Shown in pieces: positions 5,893 to 11,193 of a stretch of 22,073 nt of DNA; positions within the stretch are counted from its first letter, which is position 1, and each line of letters opens with the position of its first letter. The position numbers were made by a program, and so were the translations under genes. This stretch comes from a virus, in the IMG/VR virus record IMGVR_UViG_3300042459_000265, positions 1 through 22,073 of that record; one strand, given 5' to 3'. Below the pieces are notes generated by a model, which saw nothing but the letters and a program-made list of their open reading frames with translations, searched no databases and was not told the origin of the DNA.

Positions 5893-6129
5893 ATGTACAC
5901 AACAATTTGGTCAGGCCGCAATGTCCGTGCTGCACTGACAGTAAAGGTGCTCCAAGAGTCACCAGCAGCTATCAAATTTGTAGTAGCAGATAATGAAAAA
6001 GCTACCTTTTGGTTGCCAAAGAAAGCATTGAAAATGGTGGATGAATGCTATGACTTAGCATTTTGGTTCACAAAAGGTGAGTACCTGGCCAGTCTGTTCA
6101 ACCGCTATGCTAACCACTATAAGACTTAA
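5893..6129 (+). CDS. Small hypothetical protein, 78 aa
   Basis: AAGGA lies 6 nt before the ATG. The product (MYTTIWSGRNVRAALTVKVL; AIKFVVADNEKATFWLPKKA; FNRYANHYKT) alternates beta strands and a C-terminal helix. KATFWLPKKAL is the pattern of a small phage family (residues stating that a compound prevents or permits an enzyme cannot be seen); no function assigned. Confidence 0.75.
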   Translation: MYTTIWSGRNVRAALTVKVLQESPAAIKFVVADNEKATFWLPKKALKMVDECYDLAFWFTKGEYLASLFNRYANHYKT

Positions 6130-6141
6130 TAGGAGAAAATG

Positions 6142-6282
6142 ATGTTAATGATTAGTTTGATTTTGTATGCCGTCCTTGGCCTAGTGCTGGGTCTTTTGGG
6201 TATCAATGTGATTGAAAAGCCCATTGAATTCATAGCGATTATGGCTCTAGTCGCAATGATTGATTTGAAGGGAAGTATGTGA
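6142..6282 (+). CDS. Small membrane protein, 46 aa
   Basis: AGGAG (6131-6135) is 6 nt before ATG 6142 (another ATG at 6139 is closer). MLMISLILYAVLGLVLGLLG and EFIAIMALVAMIDLKGSM give two hydrophobic segments (about 3-22 and 29-41) around a short charged loop. The TGA stop overlaps the GTG start of the next gene. Function unknown. Confidence 0.65.
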   Translation: MLMISLILYAVLGLVLGLLGINVIEKPIEFIAIMALVAMIDLKGSM

Positions 6283-6491
6283 GTGAACGAATAAAAGAAC
6301 TTGCTGAACAGGCTACTAGAAGCAAATACTGGAATGCCACAACTCAGGTAATGATTGAAGATTTTGATAAAGAAAAGTTCGCCCAGTTGATTGTGGCAGA
6401 ATGTGCCGAGATTGCACTTACTGATGGACAAGCAACTGGTAACTTTGAGGTCTTCAATAAGATTACAAAACATTTCGGAGTTGAAGAATGA
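6279..6491 (+). CDS. ERIKEL/FGVEE-family small protein, member 3
   Basis: 70 residues from GTG 6279, with AAGGGA upstream. SERIKELAEQATRSKYWN at the start, KEKFAQLIVAECAEIAL at about 32-48, and ITKHFGVEE at the end give the full family pattern with the shortest linker. The 3' end CATTTCGGAGTTGAAGAATG is almost base-identical to that of the gene at 8074 and provides GGAG plus the ATG of the next gene. Confidence 0.9.
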   Translation: MSERIKELAEQATRSKYWNATTQVMIEDFDKEKFAQLIVAECAEIALTDGQATGNFEVFNKITKHFGVEE

Positions 6492-6820
6492 ACGTTAAAG
6501 CATTGTACCGCTGCACCGATTGCGGCCATGAACAAACCGTAACAGAAATCCATACCGAAGACGGTAGTGTCTATGTGGGTAGTGGCGCCAACTGGTGTGA
6601 CGAATGCATGGATGGTCTTCCGGAACGAGTAGAGCCCAGGGAAAAAACCCTACTAGGTAAAGTCCTCACACAAGAGCACCACGACTACCTAATCCAACTG
6701 AGGGATTCTGGTGCCACCAACATGTGGGGAGCTACACCCTATATTGAACGGGAGTTTGGTGTACCGTACGTGGATGCAAAGGCCATTCTATTGGAGTGGA
6801 TTGAGTATATGTCCAAGTGA
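6488..6820 (+). CDS. Zinc-ribbon protein with a phage DYL-GATNMWGA domain, 110 aa
   Basis: Two parts are visible. Residues 1-42 have Cys9, Cys12, Cys37 and Cys40 (CTDC, CDEC), a four-cysteine zinc ribbon. Residues 60-110 (TQEHHDYLIQLRDSGATNMW; GATPYIEREFGVPYVDAKAI) match a small phage domain that I usually see as a stand-alone protein (DYLDALRESGVTNMFGA). This looks like a fusion of two small modules. The ATG overlaps the previous stop and uses its GGAG. The TGA stop is part of the TGAGTACTTTT of cassette 6. Function unknown; nucleic-acid binding is plausible. Confidence 0.82.
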   Translation: MNVKALYRCTDCGHEQTVTEIHTEDGSVYVGSGANWCDECMDGLPERVEPREKTLLGKVLTQEHHDYLIQLRDSGATNMWGATPYIEREFGVPYVDAKAILLEWIEYMSK

Positions 6821-6835
6821 GTACTTTTGATGTAC

Positions 6836-6863
6836 TTGACAATTACCAGAATCCTGGTATAAT
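6836..6863 (+). promoter_or_regulatory. Early promoter cassette 6
   Basis: TTGACA (6836-6841), 16 nt, TATAAT (6858-6863). The palindrome ACCAG-aatc-CTGGT keeps both arms while the loop differs from cassettes 4 and 5. The leader AAGACGAAAGATACCAATG is nearly identical to that of cassette 7. It drives 6891-8438. Confidence 0.93.
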
Positions 6864-6890
6864 AGAACCATACCAAGACGAAAGATACCA

Positions 6891-7070
6891 ATGAAATATA
6901 CTGTCCAAGAACTCGCCCTCCAATACGCCGAAAAGCTGGTGGCATTTCACGAAGCAAAAAACAGCGACCAAGAAGATCGGAGTCATGTTCTCCGCGCCTA
7001 TGAAGAATGGTGCCATGCTCAGGCTGCATTGGACACTGCCTGCGAACGCGCCGCTAAACTTCTGGCTTGA
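6891..7070 (+). CDS. Small helical protein, 59 aa
   Basis: ATG 6891 ends the conserved cassette leader. The product MKYTVQELALQYAEKLVAFH, then EAKNSDQEDRSHVLRAYEEW and AALDTACERAAKLLA, is almost wholly helical with Ala and charged residues, probably a helical hairpin. No family recognised. Confidence 0.7.
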   Translation: MKYTVQELALQYAEKLVAFHEAKNSDQEDRSHVLRAYEEWCHAQAALDTACERAAKLLA

Positions 7071-7083
7071 ATAAGGAAATACC

Positions 7084-7290
7084 ATGTCGTGGATATTAGA
7101 TGGACAAAAAATCTCGGCTTGCTACCTTGGCACAGCCGTCACTGGTCGAGTTGTCTCCAGTCGCGTGAAGTATGGTGGCAGTGTCCAATACTCAGTAGAG
7201 CTGGACGAACCTGTCCAGTTGCCTTGGCGCTCAGAGCCTACCAGTTTTCTTCTGGTGGATAAGAACGAAGTAATTGATGTAATCGGATGA
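7084..7290 (+). CDS. Small SH3-like beta-barrel phage protein (VTGRVVSSRVKYGG), 68 aa
   Basis: AAGGA is 6 nt before the ATG. MSWILDGQKISACYLGTAVT, then GRVVSSRVKYGGSVQYSVEL and FLLVDKNEVIDVI match a common phage family with the pattern VTG-V--SRVKYGG-VQ and a closing LVD strand. The alternation of beta strands suggests an SH3-like barrel; it is not the same family as the DfrB-like gene. Function unknown. The stop overlaps the next start (ATGA). Confidence 0.75.
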   Translation: MSWILDGQKISACYLGTAVTGRVVSSRVKYGGSVQYSVELDEPVQLPWRSEPTSFLLVDKNEVIDVIG

Positions 7291-7451
7291 AAACCCTAGC
7301 CCAACAATACATGGATATGGTGGACCAGTATGATATGGTCCCTGAGGATGCTCTGGTGGATATCCTAAAGCTATTGGAGAAGGTTGCTCCAGATGCACTC
7401 CGTACGGAGATTGAAAACATTGAGGAGTATATCTCCAGCTGGTCGGAGTGA
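7287..7451 (+). CDS. Small acidic helical protein, 54 aa
   Basis: Starts in ATGA overlap with the previous gene. MKTLAQQYMDMVDQYDMVPE, DALVDILKLLEKVAPDALRT and IENIEEYISSWSE form two or three acidic helices. No family recognised. One base separates its stop from the next ATG. Confidence 0.7.
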   Translation: MKTLAQQYMDMVDQYDMVPEDALVDILKLLEKVAPDALRTEIENIEEYISSWSE

Positions 7452-7452
7452 C

Positions 7453-7602
7453 ATGACCAAGCATTACTTTGTGGTCTATAAGTCCTACCAAAGACCTGGG
7501 CTAGAACACTTTGAGGTTGATGCTGCTAATAAAGCAGAAGCACGGAGAATGTTTCTGGAAGCCAACATCAAGCACGATTACATTATCAAGATTATATTAT
7601 GA
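7453..7602 (+). CDS. Small hypothetical protein, 49 aa
   Basis: ATG 7453 directly follows the previous TGA, with GGAG just before that stop. MTKHYFVVYKSYQRPGLEHF, EVDAANKAEARRMFLEANIK and HDYIIKIIL suggest a beta-alpha-beta unit; the pattern F-V-A-NKAEAR-MF resembles small phage proteins with a repeat-like strand-helix fold. An open frame reaches back to 7384 but would overlap the previous gene. The stop overlaps the next ATG. Confidence 0.7.
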   Translation: MTKHYFVVYKSYQRPGLEHFEVDAANKAEARRMFLEANIKHDYIIKIIL

Positions 7603-7832
7603 ACGAACGAATTAAAGAACTTATGATTGAGGCTTTTCAGAGTCACTACGGTGATCCAGTTACGCCAGTGTCTAGAGAAAAAGCTGTTGAATTAGTCAGT
7701 GGCTGGGGAGAAAAGTTCGCCCAATTGATCGCCGAAGATTGTGCTAAGATGTTGGACGAAGATTCATACATCATGCCCGAACTCGGTGGTTACGCTCACG
7801 ACATTCGTACACGCTATGGAGTCCAAGAATGA
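7599..7832 (+). CDS. ERIKEL/FGVEE-family small protein, member 4
   Basis: 77 residues: NERIKELMIEAFQSHYGD, then GEKFAQLIAEDCAKMLDE (about 37-54) and RTRYGVQE. The opening ATGAACGAACGAATTAAAGA is base-identical to that of the gene at 1064. It is the most diverged at its end (YGVQE), yet still keeps GGAG 7 nt before the ATG of the next gene. Confidence 0.9.
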   Translation: MNERIKELMIEAFQSHYGDPVTPVSREKAVELVSGWGEKFAQLIAEDCAKMLDEDSYIMPELGGYAHDIRTRYGVQE

Positions 7833-8077
7833 AAACAATTTACAAATACACAGTAACCGGTCGCTCCGACACAGAAATGCCGGTTGGTGCCCGTATACTC
7901 CATTGCAATATGCAGGGAAAAGATTTCTGTATGTGGGCACTGGTAGACACTGATGCTCAAATAGAACCTCGAACCTTTGAGGTTGTAGGGACTGGATGGG
8001 AACTGGACGAGAATATGTTCTACATTGGGACCTGTCTCGAGGGGTCATTTGTTTGGCATATTATGGAGATTGTATGA
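7829..8077 (+). CDS. DUF7352-like phage protein, 82 aa
   Basis: MKTIYKYTVTGRSDTEMPVG, ARILHCNMQGKDFCMWALVD, EPRTFEVVGTGWELDE, YIGTCLEGSFVWHIMEIV. The order IYKY - MP-GA-IL - WALVD - R-F-V-GTG - YIGT - FVWH-ME is the pattern of the small phage/bacterial family I know as DUF7352; the match is from memory. Probably an all-beta domain; function unknown. The ATG overlaps member 4 of the ERIKEL family, and the stop overlaps member 5. Confidence 0.8.
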   Translation: MKTIYKYTVTGRSDTEMPVGARILHCNMQGKDFCMWALVDTDAQIEPRTFEVVGTGWELDENMFYIGTCLEGSFVWHIMEIV

Positions 8078-8301
8078 ACGAACGAATTGAAGAACTAATG
8101 TTTGAGGCTGGTAGGTATGCTGATAAAAATACCGGAAGTTCAGACCGAAGTGGGATGTGGGTGTATCAATATAGTGAAAAGTTCGCCGAGTTGATTGTGA
8201 AAAAATGTATGGAACTTACCAAACGGTGTTCCACTGGTAAAGGCATACACGATTTATTTGCCGATGAAATCATTAAAGAACATTTCGGAGTTGAAGAATG
8301 A
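8074..8301 (+). CDS. ERIKEL/FGVEE-family small protein, member 5
   Basis: 75 residues from ATG 8074 (overlapping the previous stop): NERIEELMFEAGRYADKN, SEKFAELIVKKCMELTKR (about 37-54), IIKEHFGVEE. The 3' end CATTTCGGAGTTGAAGAATG matches member 3 and carries the next gene's ATG. Members 4 and 5 are separated only by the DUF7352-like gene, suggesting duplication of a pair or insertion of that gene. Confidence 0.9.
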   Translation: MNERIEELMFEAGRYADKNTGSSDRSGMWVYQYSEKFAELIVKKCMELTKRCSTGKGIHDLFADEIIKEHFGVEE

Positions 8302-8438
8302 TTTATATTAACCTACTATTTGTTGTGACCAGTGCATACTTTTTGTCCGTATCTGAGAACAAACCCTCCATTATACTCCATGCCGTGGCTTTGGCACTGA
8401 ATACATTGGCGGTGATTCTCCACCTAGCCATTATGTAA
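8298..8438 (+). CDS. Small membrane protein, 46 aa
   Basis: ATG 8298 overlaps the stop of member 5 and uses its GGAG. MIYINLLFVVTSAYFLSVSE and SIILHAVALALNTLAVILHL give two transmembrane segments (about 3-17 and 24-45). The TAA stop is within the TAATACTTTC that opens cassette 7. Function unknown. Confidence 0.7.
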   Translation: MIYINLLFVVTSAYFLSVSENKPSIILHAVALALNTLAVILHLAIM

Positions 8439-8452
8439 TACTTTCTTCTGAC

Positions 8453-8480
8453 TTGACAATTACTGGAATCCTGTTATAAT
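8453..8480 (+). promoter_or_regulatory. Early promoter cassette 7
   Basis: TTGACA (8453-8458), 16 nt, TATAAT (8475-8480). The spacer ATTACTGGAATCCTGT has drifted, and the extended -10 reads TGT rather than TGG. The leader is nearly identical to cassette 6. It drives 8508-9054. Confidence 0.9.
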
Positions 8481-8507
8481 AGAACCATACTAAGACGAAA
8501 GATGACC

Positions 8508-8666
8508 ATGCAAACCCAATTGACTGTAGCAGAATTGATCCGTATTTTGCAAGCATTGCCAGACCAGGATGCCAGCGTTGAGATGGCCATGAACCAAGAG
8601 TATCAAAGCCCAGTTTTCGCCTCGGACATCCATGTTTGGGGTGATACCATTGTAATCGGAGAGTAA
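8508..8666 (+). CDS. Small conserved phage protein (ELIRILQALP), 52 aa
   Basis: MQTQLTVAELIRILQALPDQ, DASVEMAMNQEYQSPVFASD, IHVWGDTIVIGE. The pattern ELI-IL-ALP-D--V is that of a common small phage family and resembles the start of the gene at 4272. ATG 8508 is chosen over the in-frame ATG 8502 because it aligns with the start in the nearly identical cassette 6 leader. One base separates its TAA from the next ATG. Confidence 0.75.
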   Translation: MQTQLTVAELIRILQALPDQDASVEMAMNQEYQSPVFASDIHVWGDTIVIGE

Positions 8667-8667
8667 T

Positions 8668-9054
8668 ATGGCCATTGGACATGTATACTTAATTGGACCC
8701 ATCAAACCCCACAAAGGTTGGACTAGTGGAACTGGAACATGGCCATTCAAAATTGGTGTTTCCAAAAGCAATAAAGGTGTAGCCAAACGCCTGTCAACTT
8801 TGAATACCGGAAACTGGTTGCAGTTGGGCATAGAATATATCTCACCTCAAATTCCAGAACCATATGACGTTGAATTGTATTTACATAAGAATTACTCCAA
8901 GAGACTAATCAGAGGCGAATGGTTCAAATTATCCTATGCTGAATTCAAATATATTGTAGACCGTCTGGATAAGGAACCGGCTGAAACCTTCGATTCAATG
9001 AGGGACCGCGGTGCTCACATACGGGAATGGCGCGATAACCACGCCTTGTGGTAA
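8668..9054 (+). CDS. GIY-YIG superfamily protein (MUG113/T5orf172 type)
   Basis: 128 residues. GHVYLIGPIKPHKG (residues 4-17), then FKIGVSKSNKGVAKRLSTLN, TGNWLQLGIEYI, VELYLHKNYSKRLIRGEWF. The order HVYLIG - KIGVS - RL--LNTGN - E--LH - RGEWF is the signature of the MUG113/T5orf172 branch of GIY-YIG nucleases; the Arg in KRLSTLN and the Glu in RGEWF occupy the usual catalytic positions. Such phage proteins are candidate endonucleases, either homing or aimed at other DNA; the actual target is unknown. It is second in the cassette 7 operon and is followed by cassette 8. Confidence 0.8.
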   Translation: MAIGHVYLIGPIKPHKGWTSGTGTWPFKIGVSKSNKGVAKRLSTLNTGNWLQLGIEYISPQIPEPYDVELYLHKNYSKRLIRGEWFKLSYAEFKYIVDRLDKEPAETFDSMRDRGAHIREWRDNHALW

Positions 9055-9073
9055 AAGAGAACTTTCCACTGAC

Positions 9074-9101
9074 TTGACAATTACCGGAATCCTGGTATAA
9101 T
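9074..9101 (+). promoter_or_regulatory. Early promoter cassette 8
   Basis: TTGACA (9074-9079), 16 nt, TATAAT (9096-9101), extended -10 TGG. Spacer palindrome ACCGG-aatc-CTGGT with one wobble. Upstream ACTTTCCACTGACTTGAC is shared with cassette 9 and with the broken copy at 4217. It is followed by TTGTAT instead of AGAGCCAT, as in cassette 9. It drives 9128. Confidence 0.92.
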
Positions 9102-9127
9102 TGTATGGAAGAAAGCGAGAATTGATT

Positions 9128-9343
9128 ATGAAAAAGACCTACGCCATGTTTACTCCAGCCGGAGATGCTGCTGTCCGTAACATCACCTTAGCGGCTAAAG
9201 CTGCTAAATTGTCCTGGACTACAGTTGATGCTATGTTGACTGCATTGTCCTATGACTCACGTTATGCTGAGGCGCTGGATACGGAAGTCCGTGAATGTGT
9301 TTATGCCGAGTTGAGCAAATCAGCCAAAACCTATATTCTGTAA
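9128..9343 (+). CDS. Small hypothetical protein, 71 aa
   Basis: ATG 9128 is used; the open frame extends into the promoter itself, which cannot be transcribed. MKKTYAMFTPAGDAAVRNIT, LAAKAAKLSWTTVDAMLTAL and YAEALDTEVRECVYAEL are mainly helical and Ala-rich. No family recognised. It is followed after 2 nt by the next ATG. Confidence 0.75.
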   Translation: MKKTYAMFTPAGDAAVRNITLAAKAAKLSWTTVDAMLTALSYDSRYAEALDTEVRECVYAELSKSAKTYIL

Positions 9344-9345
9344 TT

Positions 9346-9783
9346 ATGAAAATCAAATACGCTGTTGTATACACCGGAGATAGCATTGATACCGTGATGT
9401 GTGGAAATCGGATATCCCGAGCCGCGCACTGCGCCCAACAACATTATGGTATTGATCACACATTCATTTTACATAGAAACGCAGAAAAGGCTCTCGATAA
9501 CCTTTTGCGAATGTATGCTCTAACTTTAGATTATGATATTGATTTTACAGATAGACAAATTGAATATAACACTCATAGATTGGCGTGGTATAAAAATGAG
9601 CTCCTAACTGCTATCATGCATGATCAAAGAGGTCGAGCCGGTGCCATGAAAAGGCAGGTTAATCGTGTAACGAATTGTATTGCTAAGAATCGCGAGGAAC
9701 TGAGTAAACTTCTGGATGAGTTAGCCCTGGTTCATGTGAAGCCTGTTCCTTTCGTTATCGTTGAGGTTCAAGTGGCCTCATAA
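9346..9783 (+). CDS. Hypothetical protein, 145 aa, last gene of the left arm
   Basis: ATG 9346 lies just after the previous stop, with no clear ribosome-binding site, so coupling is likely. The N-terminus KIKYAVVYTGDSIDTVMCGN is alpha/beta-like; residues 60-128 (DIDFTDRQIEYNTHRLAWYK; NRVTNCIAKNREELSKLLDE) form long, probably coiled-coil helices; the end is PVPFVIVEVQVAS. No family recognised. No T-rich terminator is visible after the TAA. Confidence 0.75.
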   Translation: MKIKYAVVYTGDSIDTVMCGNRISRAAHCAQQHYGIDHTFILHRNAEKALDNLLRMYALTLDYDIDFTDRQIEYNTHRLAWYKNELLTAIMHDQRGRAGAMKRQVNRVTNCIAKNREELSKLLDELALVHVKPVPFVIVEVQVAS

Positions 9784-9812
9784 TCATTGATTTTAAAACG
9801 GTCTTCTCCAAG

Positions 9813-9866
9813 TCAATAGGCATGCGGGTTCCAAGAGCCCGGATTTCGGATATCCGATTCTATTGA
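9813..9866. ncRNA. Possible three-way-junction RNA in the convergent intergenic region
   Basis: The outer stem TCAATAG (9813-9819) pairs with CTATTGA (9860-9866). Inside are hairpin CGGGTTC-caa-GAGCCCG (9825-9841, with one G-U) and hairpin TCGG-atat-CCGA (9846-9857). The three helices close a compact three-way junction of 54 nt. No coding frame uses it. Which strand is transcribed is unknown; it matches no riboswitch or ribozyme that I can recall. Confidence 0.4.
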
Positions 9867-9928
9867 TGGTTATTGCGTGGATAGTATGGTAGTACCAATC
9901 CAGGCATTTATGCATACTTTCCACTGAC

Positions 9929-9956
9929 TTGACACCAGATCCACCTGTGGTATAAT
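9929..9956 (+). promoter_or_regulatory. Early promoter cassette 9, without a downstream gene
   Basis: TTGACA (9929-9934), 16 nt, TATAAT (9951-9956), preceded by ATACTTTCCACTGAC as in cassette 8. The spacer has changed to CCAGATCCACCTGTGG, giving a different palindrome (CCAC-ct-GTGG). Downstream there is only an 18-codon GTG frame (9983) before the antisense of the SegE-like gene, so its transcript would run into the opposing gene. Confidence 0.8.
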
Positions 9957-10000
9957 TGTATCAGATCGAAGCAAAAGGCAGGGTGGACGGTGGGAGTGGG

Positions 10001-10408
10001 CTACCGTTGGATCAAGTTCCGCTTCATCACTTTACATGAACACCACTCATTGTACCATCTGTCGCTTAGTAGTGCCTCATACTGAAATATAAAGTGGGTT
10101 TCATAATAGGTACACTCGGAGCGGGTCTTACACAGGCGGATGATGTACCGCTCAAAGTTATCTACCCCAAGTGTAGCCACATCCTCTAGCAAAGTCTTAT
10201 TGGATCCATAGTAATCTTGCCAATCACTAGCAAGGCGGATCTTCTTCCTCTTACCCTTTACTGTTCTATAGCCAGCTTTGGTGAAGAACTTCTTACCAAC
10301 ATAGCGGCGACCGGTCACCTTGTTCATTATAACATAGATGAAACCCCAGTGCCCATCAAGCATTTCATCCGTAACTGGCTTACCGTTATCAATCGTCCAT
10401 GCTGTCAT
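10001..10408 (-). CDS. segE-like: SegE-type GIY-YIG endonuclease
   Basis: 135 residues from ATG 10408, with GAGGAG 4 nt upstream; the TTG start further up (10432) is not needed. GHWGFIYVIMNKVTGRRYVG, then KKFFTKAGYRTVKGKRKKI, SDWQDYYGSNKTLLEDVATL, NFERYIIRLCKTRSECTYYE and LLSDRWYNEW match the phage SegE-like GIY-YIG family. The GIY and YIG elements are IYVI and YVG (about residues 24-38), and the family Glu is in CTYYETHF. T4 SegE is a homing endonuclease; this copy is free-standing, with no intron seen. It is the last gene of the right arm and overlaps the small zinc-ribbon gene. Confidence 0.85.
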   Translation of the reverse strand: MTAWTIDNGKPVTDEMLDGHWGFIYVIMNKVTGRRYVGKKFFTKAGYRTVKGKRKKIRLASDWQDYYGSNKTLLEDVATLGVDNFERYIIRLCKTRSECTYYETHFIFQYEALLSDRWYNEWCSCKVMKRNLIQR

Positions 10409-10547
10409 CGGACTCCTCGGACGGCGTATCAATTAGATATTCTGCACAGAAAGGACAATGAATTGGATCGGCGTTGCACTCGTCTCCATCATATACTATC
10501 TTGAAGGCGTTGTCACAATTTTCGCATTCGTGCTTTATTGTATTCAT
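10389..10547 (-). CDS. Small zinc-ribbon protein, 52 aa
   Basis: MNTIKHECENCDNAFKIVYD, GDECNADPIHCPFCAEYLID, then an acidic tail. Cys8-x2-Cys11 and Cys31-x2-Cys34 form a typical zinc ribbon (CENC, CPFC) of a kind common in T4-like phages. AAAGGA lies 6 nt before the ATG at 10547. The stop lies 20 nt inside the SegE-like gene, so the two are coupled. The function of such stand-alone ribbons is unknown. Confidence 0.75.
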   Translation of the reverse strand: MNTIKHECENCDNAFKIVYDGDECNADPIHCPFCAEYLIDTPSEESDDSMDD

Positions 10548-10562
10548 GCATTTCCTTTATTC

Positions 10563-10880
10563 TTATAACCATGAGGTATCGTCCTCATCGTGATATGTAT
10601 GCATGTTATCTGTGGTCAGCGGAATGTCCAGCATCCAATCCGGATCCTCAAGGACGTATTCACCGGACCGCTCAAGGGCTCTATTCTTATTCAGGCGATT
10701 GGCAAAATCCGATGCGATGGACCTGGTGGCGGCTCCTTCAGGACTCGCGTGATAGGCCAATAGTTTCGCGGACTTCTGCGCCTTCAATTCATCGGACTGT
10801 GGGCGACTATTGCCGCATGATTGACCACAAAAACGCCCTCTCTTTTTATGTTGGGCGCCACATACCGGGCATGTTTTCAT
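10563..10880 (-). CDS. Zinc-finger protein with a NUMOD3-like segment, 105 aa
   Basis: MKTCPVCGAQHKKRGRFCGQ followed by SCGNSRPQSDELKAQKSAKL. Cys4, Cys7, Cys18 and Cys22 form a short zinc-binding knuckle, and SRPQSDELKAQKSAKLL resembles the NUMOD3 DNA-binding motif (S-E-K-KIS) found in homing endonucleases. No nuclease domain follows; the remaining residues end in an acidic tail. It may be a DNA-binding accessory, or a remnant of such an enzyme. It sits two genes upstream of the SegE-like gene. Confidence 0.7.
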   Translation of the reverse strand: MKTCPVCGAQHKKRGRFCGQSCGNSRPQSDELKAQKSAKLLAYHASPEGAATRSIASDFANRLNKNRALERSGEYVLEDPDWMLDIPLTTDNMHTYHDEDDTSWL

Positions 10881-10887
10881 AATGCAA

Positions 10888-10895
10888 TATTTATA
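10888..10895 (-). promoter_or_regulatory. Late-promoter-like TATAAATA close to the start of the gene at 10880
   Basis: The minus strand reads CTATAAATATTGCATTATG: an exact T4 late -10 element whose last base is 8 nt upstream of the ATG. Transcription about 6-7 nt downstream would give a leaderless or nearly leaderless message, so this is uncertain. A second variant, TATAAAAG, lies at 10925-10932 in the loop of hairpin CACTGT/ACAGTG (10918-10937). Confidence 0.45.
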
Positions 10896-10945
10896 GGAAA
10901 CGTCAGTAGTGGAGTAGCACTGTGCTTTTATACAGTGGTTTCAGC

Positions 10946-10989
10946 AAGGATATTGCTAGGATTACACCATTATTGAAAGGATATTGCTA
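10946..10989. repeat. 13-bp direct repeat
   Basis: AAGGATATTGCTA occurs at 10946-10958 and 10977-10989, 31 bp apart, in the 109-base gap between the genes at 10990 and 10880. The second copy ends at the stop codon of the gene at 10990. Purpose unknown. Confidence 0.7.
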
Positions 10990-11178
10990 TTATTTCAATG
11001 ATTGAGCTATCTTTTGAGCCATTTCCATTAGTTCTTTATACTCATTGACCATCTCTTGGTACTTGTTTGTCTTGAATGTGATACTGCTATAGGTGGATGC
11101 TTCAAACTCTGCTTGTTTACCATTGATATAGTATTGAATTAGCTCTTGGATCTTTTGATTGATTTCTTGATTTGTCAT
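10990..11178 (-). CDS. Small coiled-coil protein, 62 aa
   Basis: MTNQEINQKIQELIQYYING, KQAEFEASTYSSITFKTNKY, QEMVNEYKELMEMAQKIAQS. Both ends are heptad-like helices rich in Glu, Lys and Gln, joined by a Ser/Thr-rich linker, so a helical hairpin or dimer is likely. AAAGGA lies 6 nt upstream of the ATG. No family recognised. Confidence 0.75.
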   Translation of the reverse strand: MTNQEINQKIQELIQYYINGKQAEFEASTYSSITFKTNKYQEMVNEYKELMEMAQKIAQSLK

Positions 11179-11193
11179 TGGTTTTCCTTTTGT

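Larger units (their letters stand above)
9784..10000. other. Non-coding stretch between convergent gene arms
   Basis: 217 bases with no gene. It contains the putative three-way junction (9813-9866), further short palindromes (TGGT-agt-ACCA near 9890; GCAT-tt-ATGC near 9905), and promoter cassette 9 (9929-9956). No T-run terminator is seen for either arm. Confidence 0.7.

Noticed and set aside
9101-9127. TTG start at 9101 for the gene at 9128
   Set aside because: It lies on the last base of the -10 element and would not be transcribed from that promoter; ATG 9128 is preferred.
9821-9870. tRNA-like segment (GGGTTCC near 9827)
   Set aside because: There is no acceptor stem, anticodon arm or TTCGA-type T-loop of the right spacing; the bases fit a three-way junction better.
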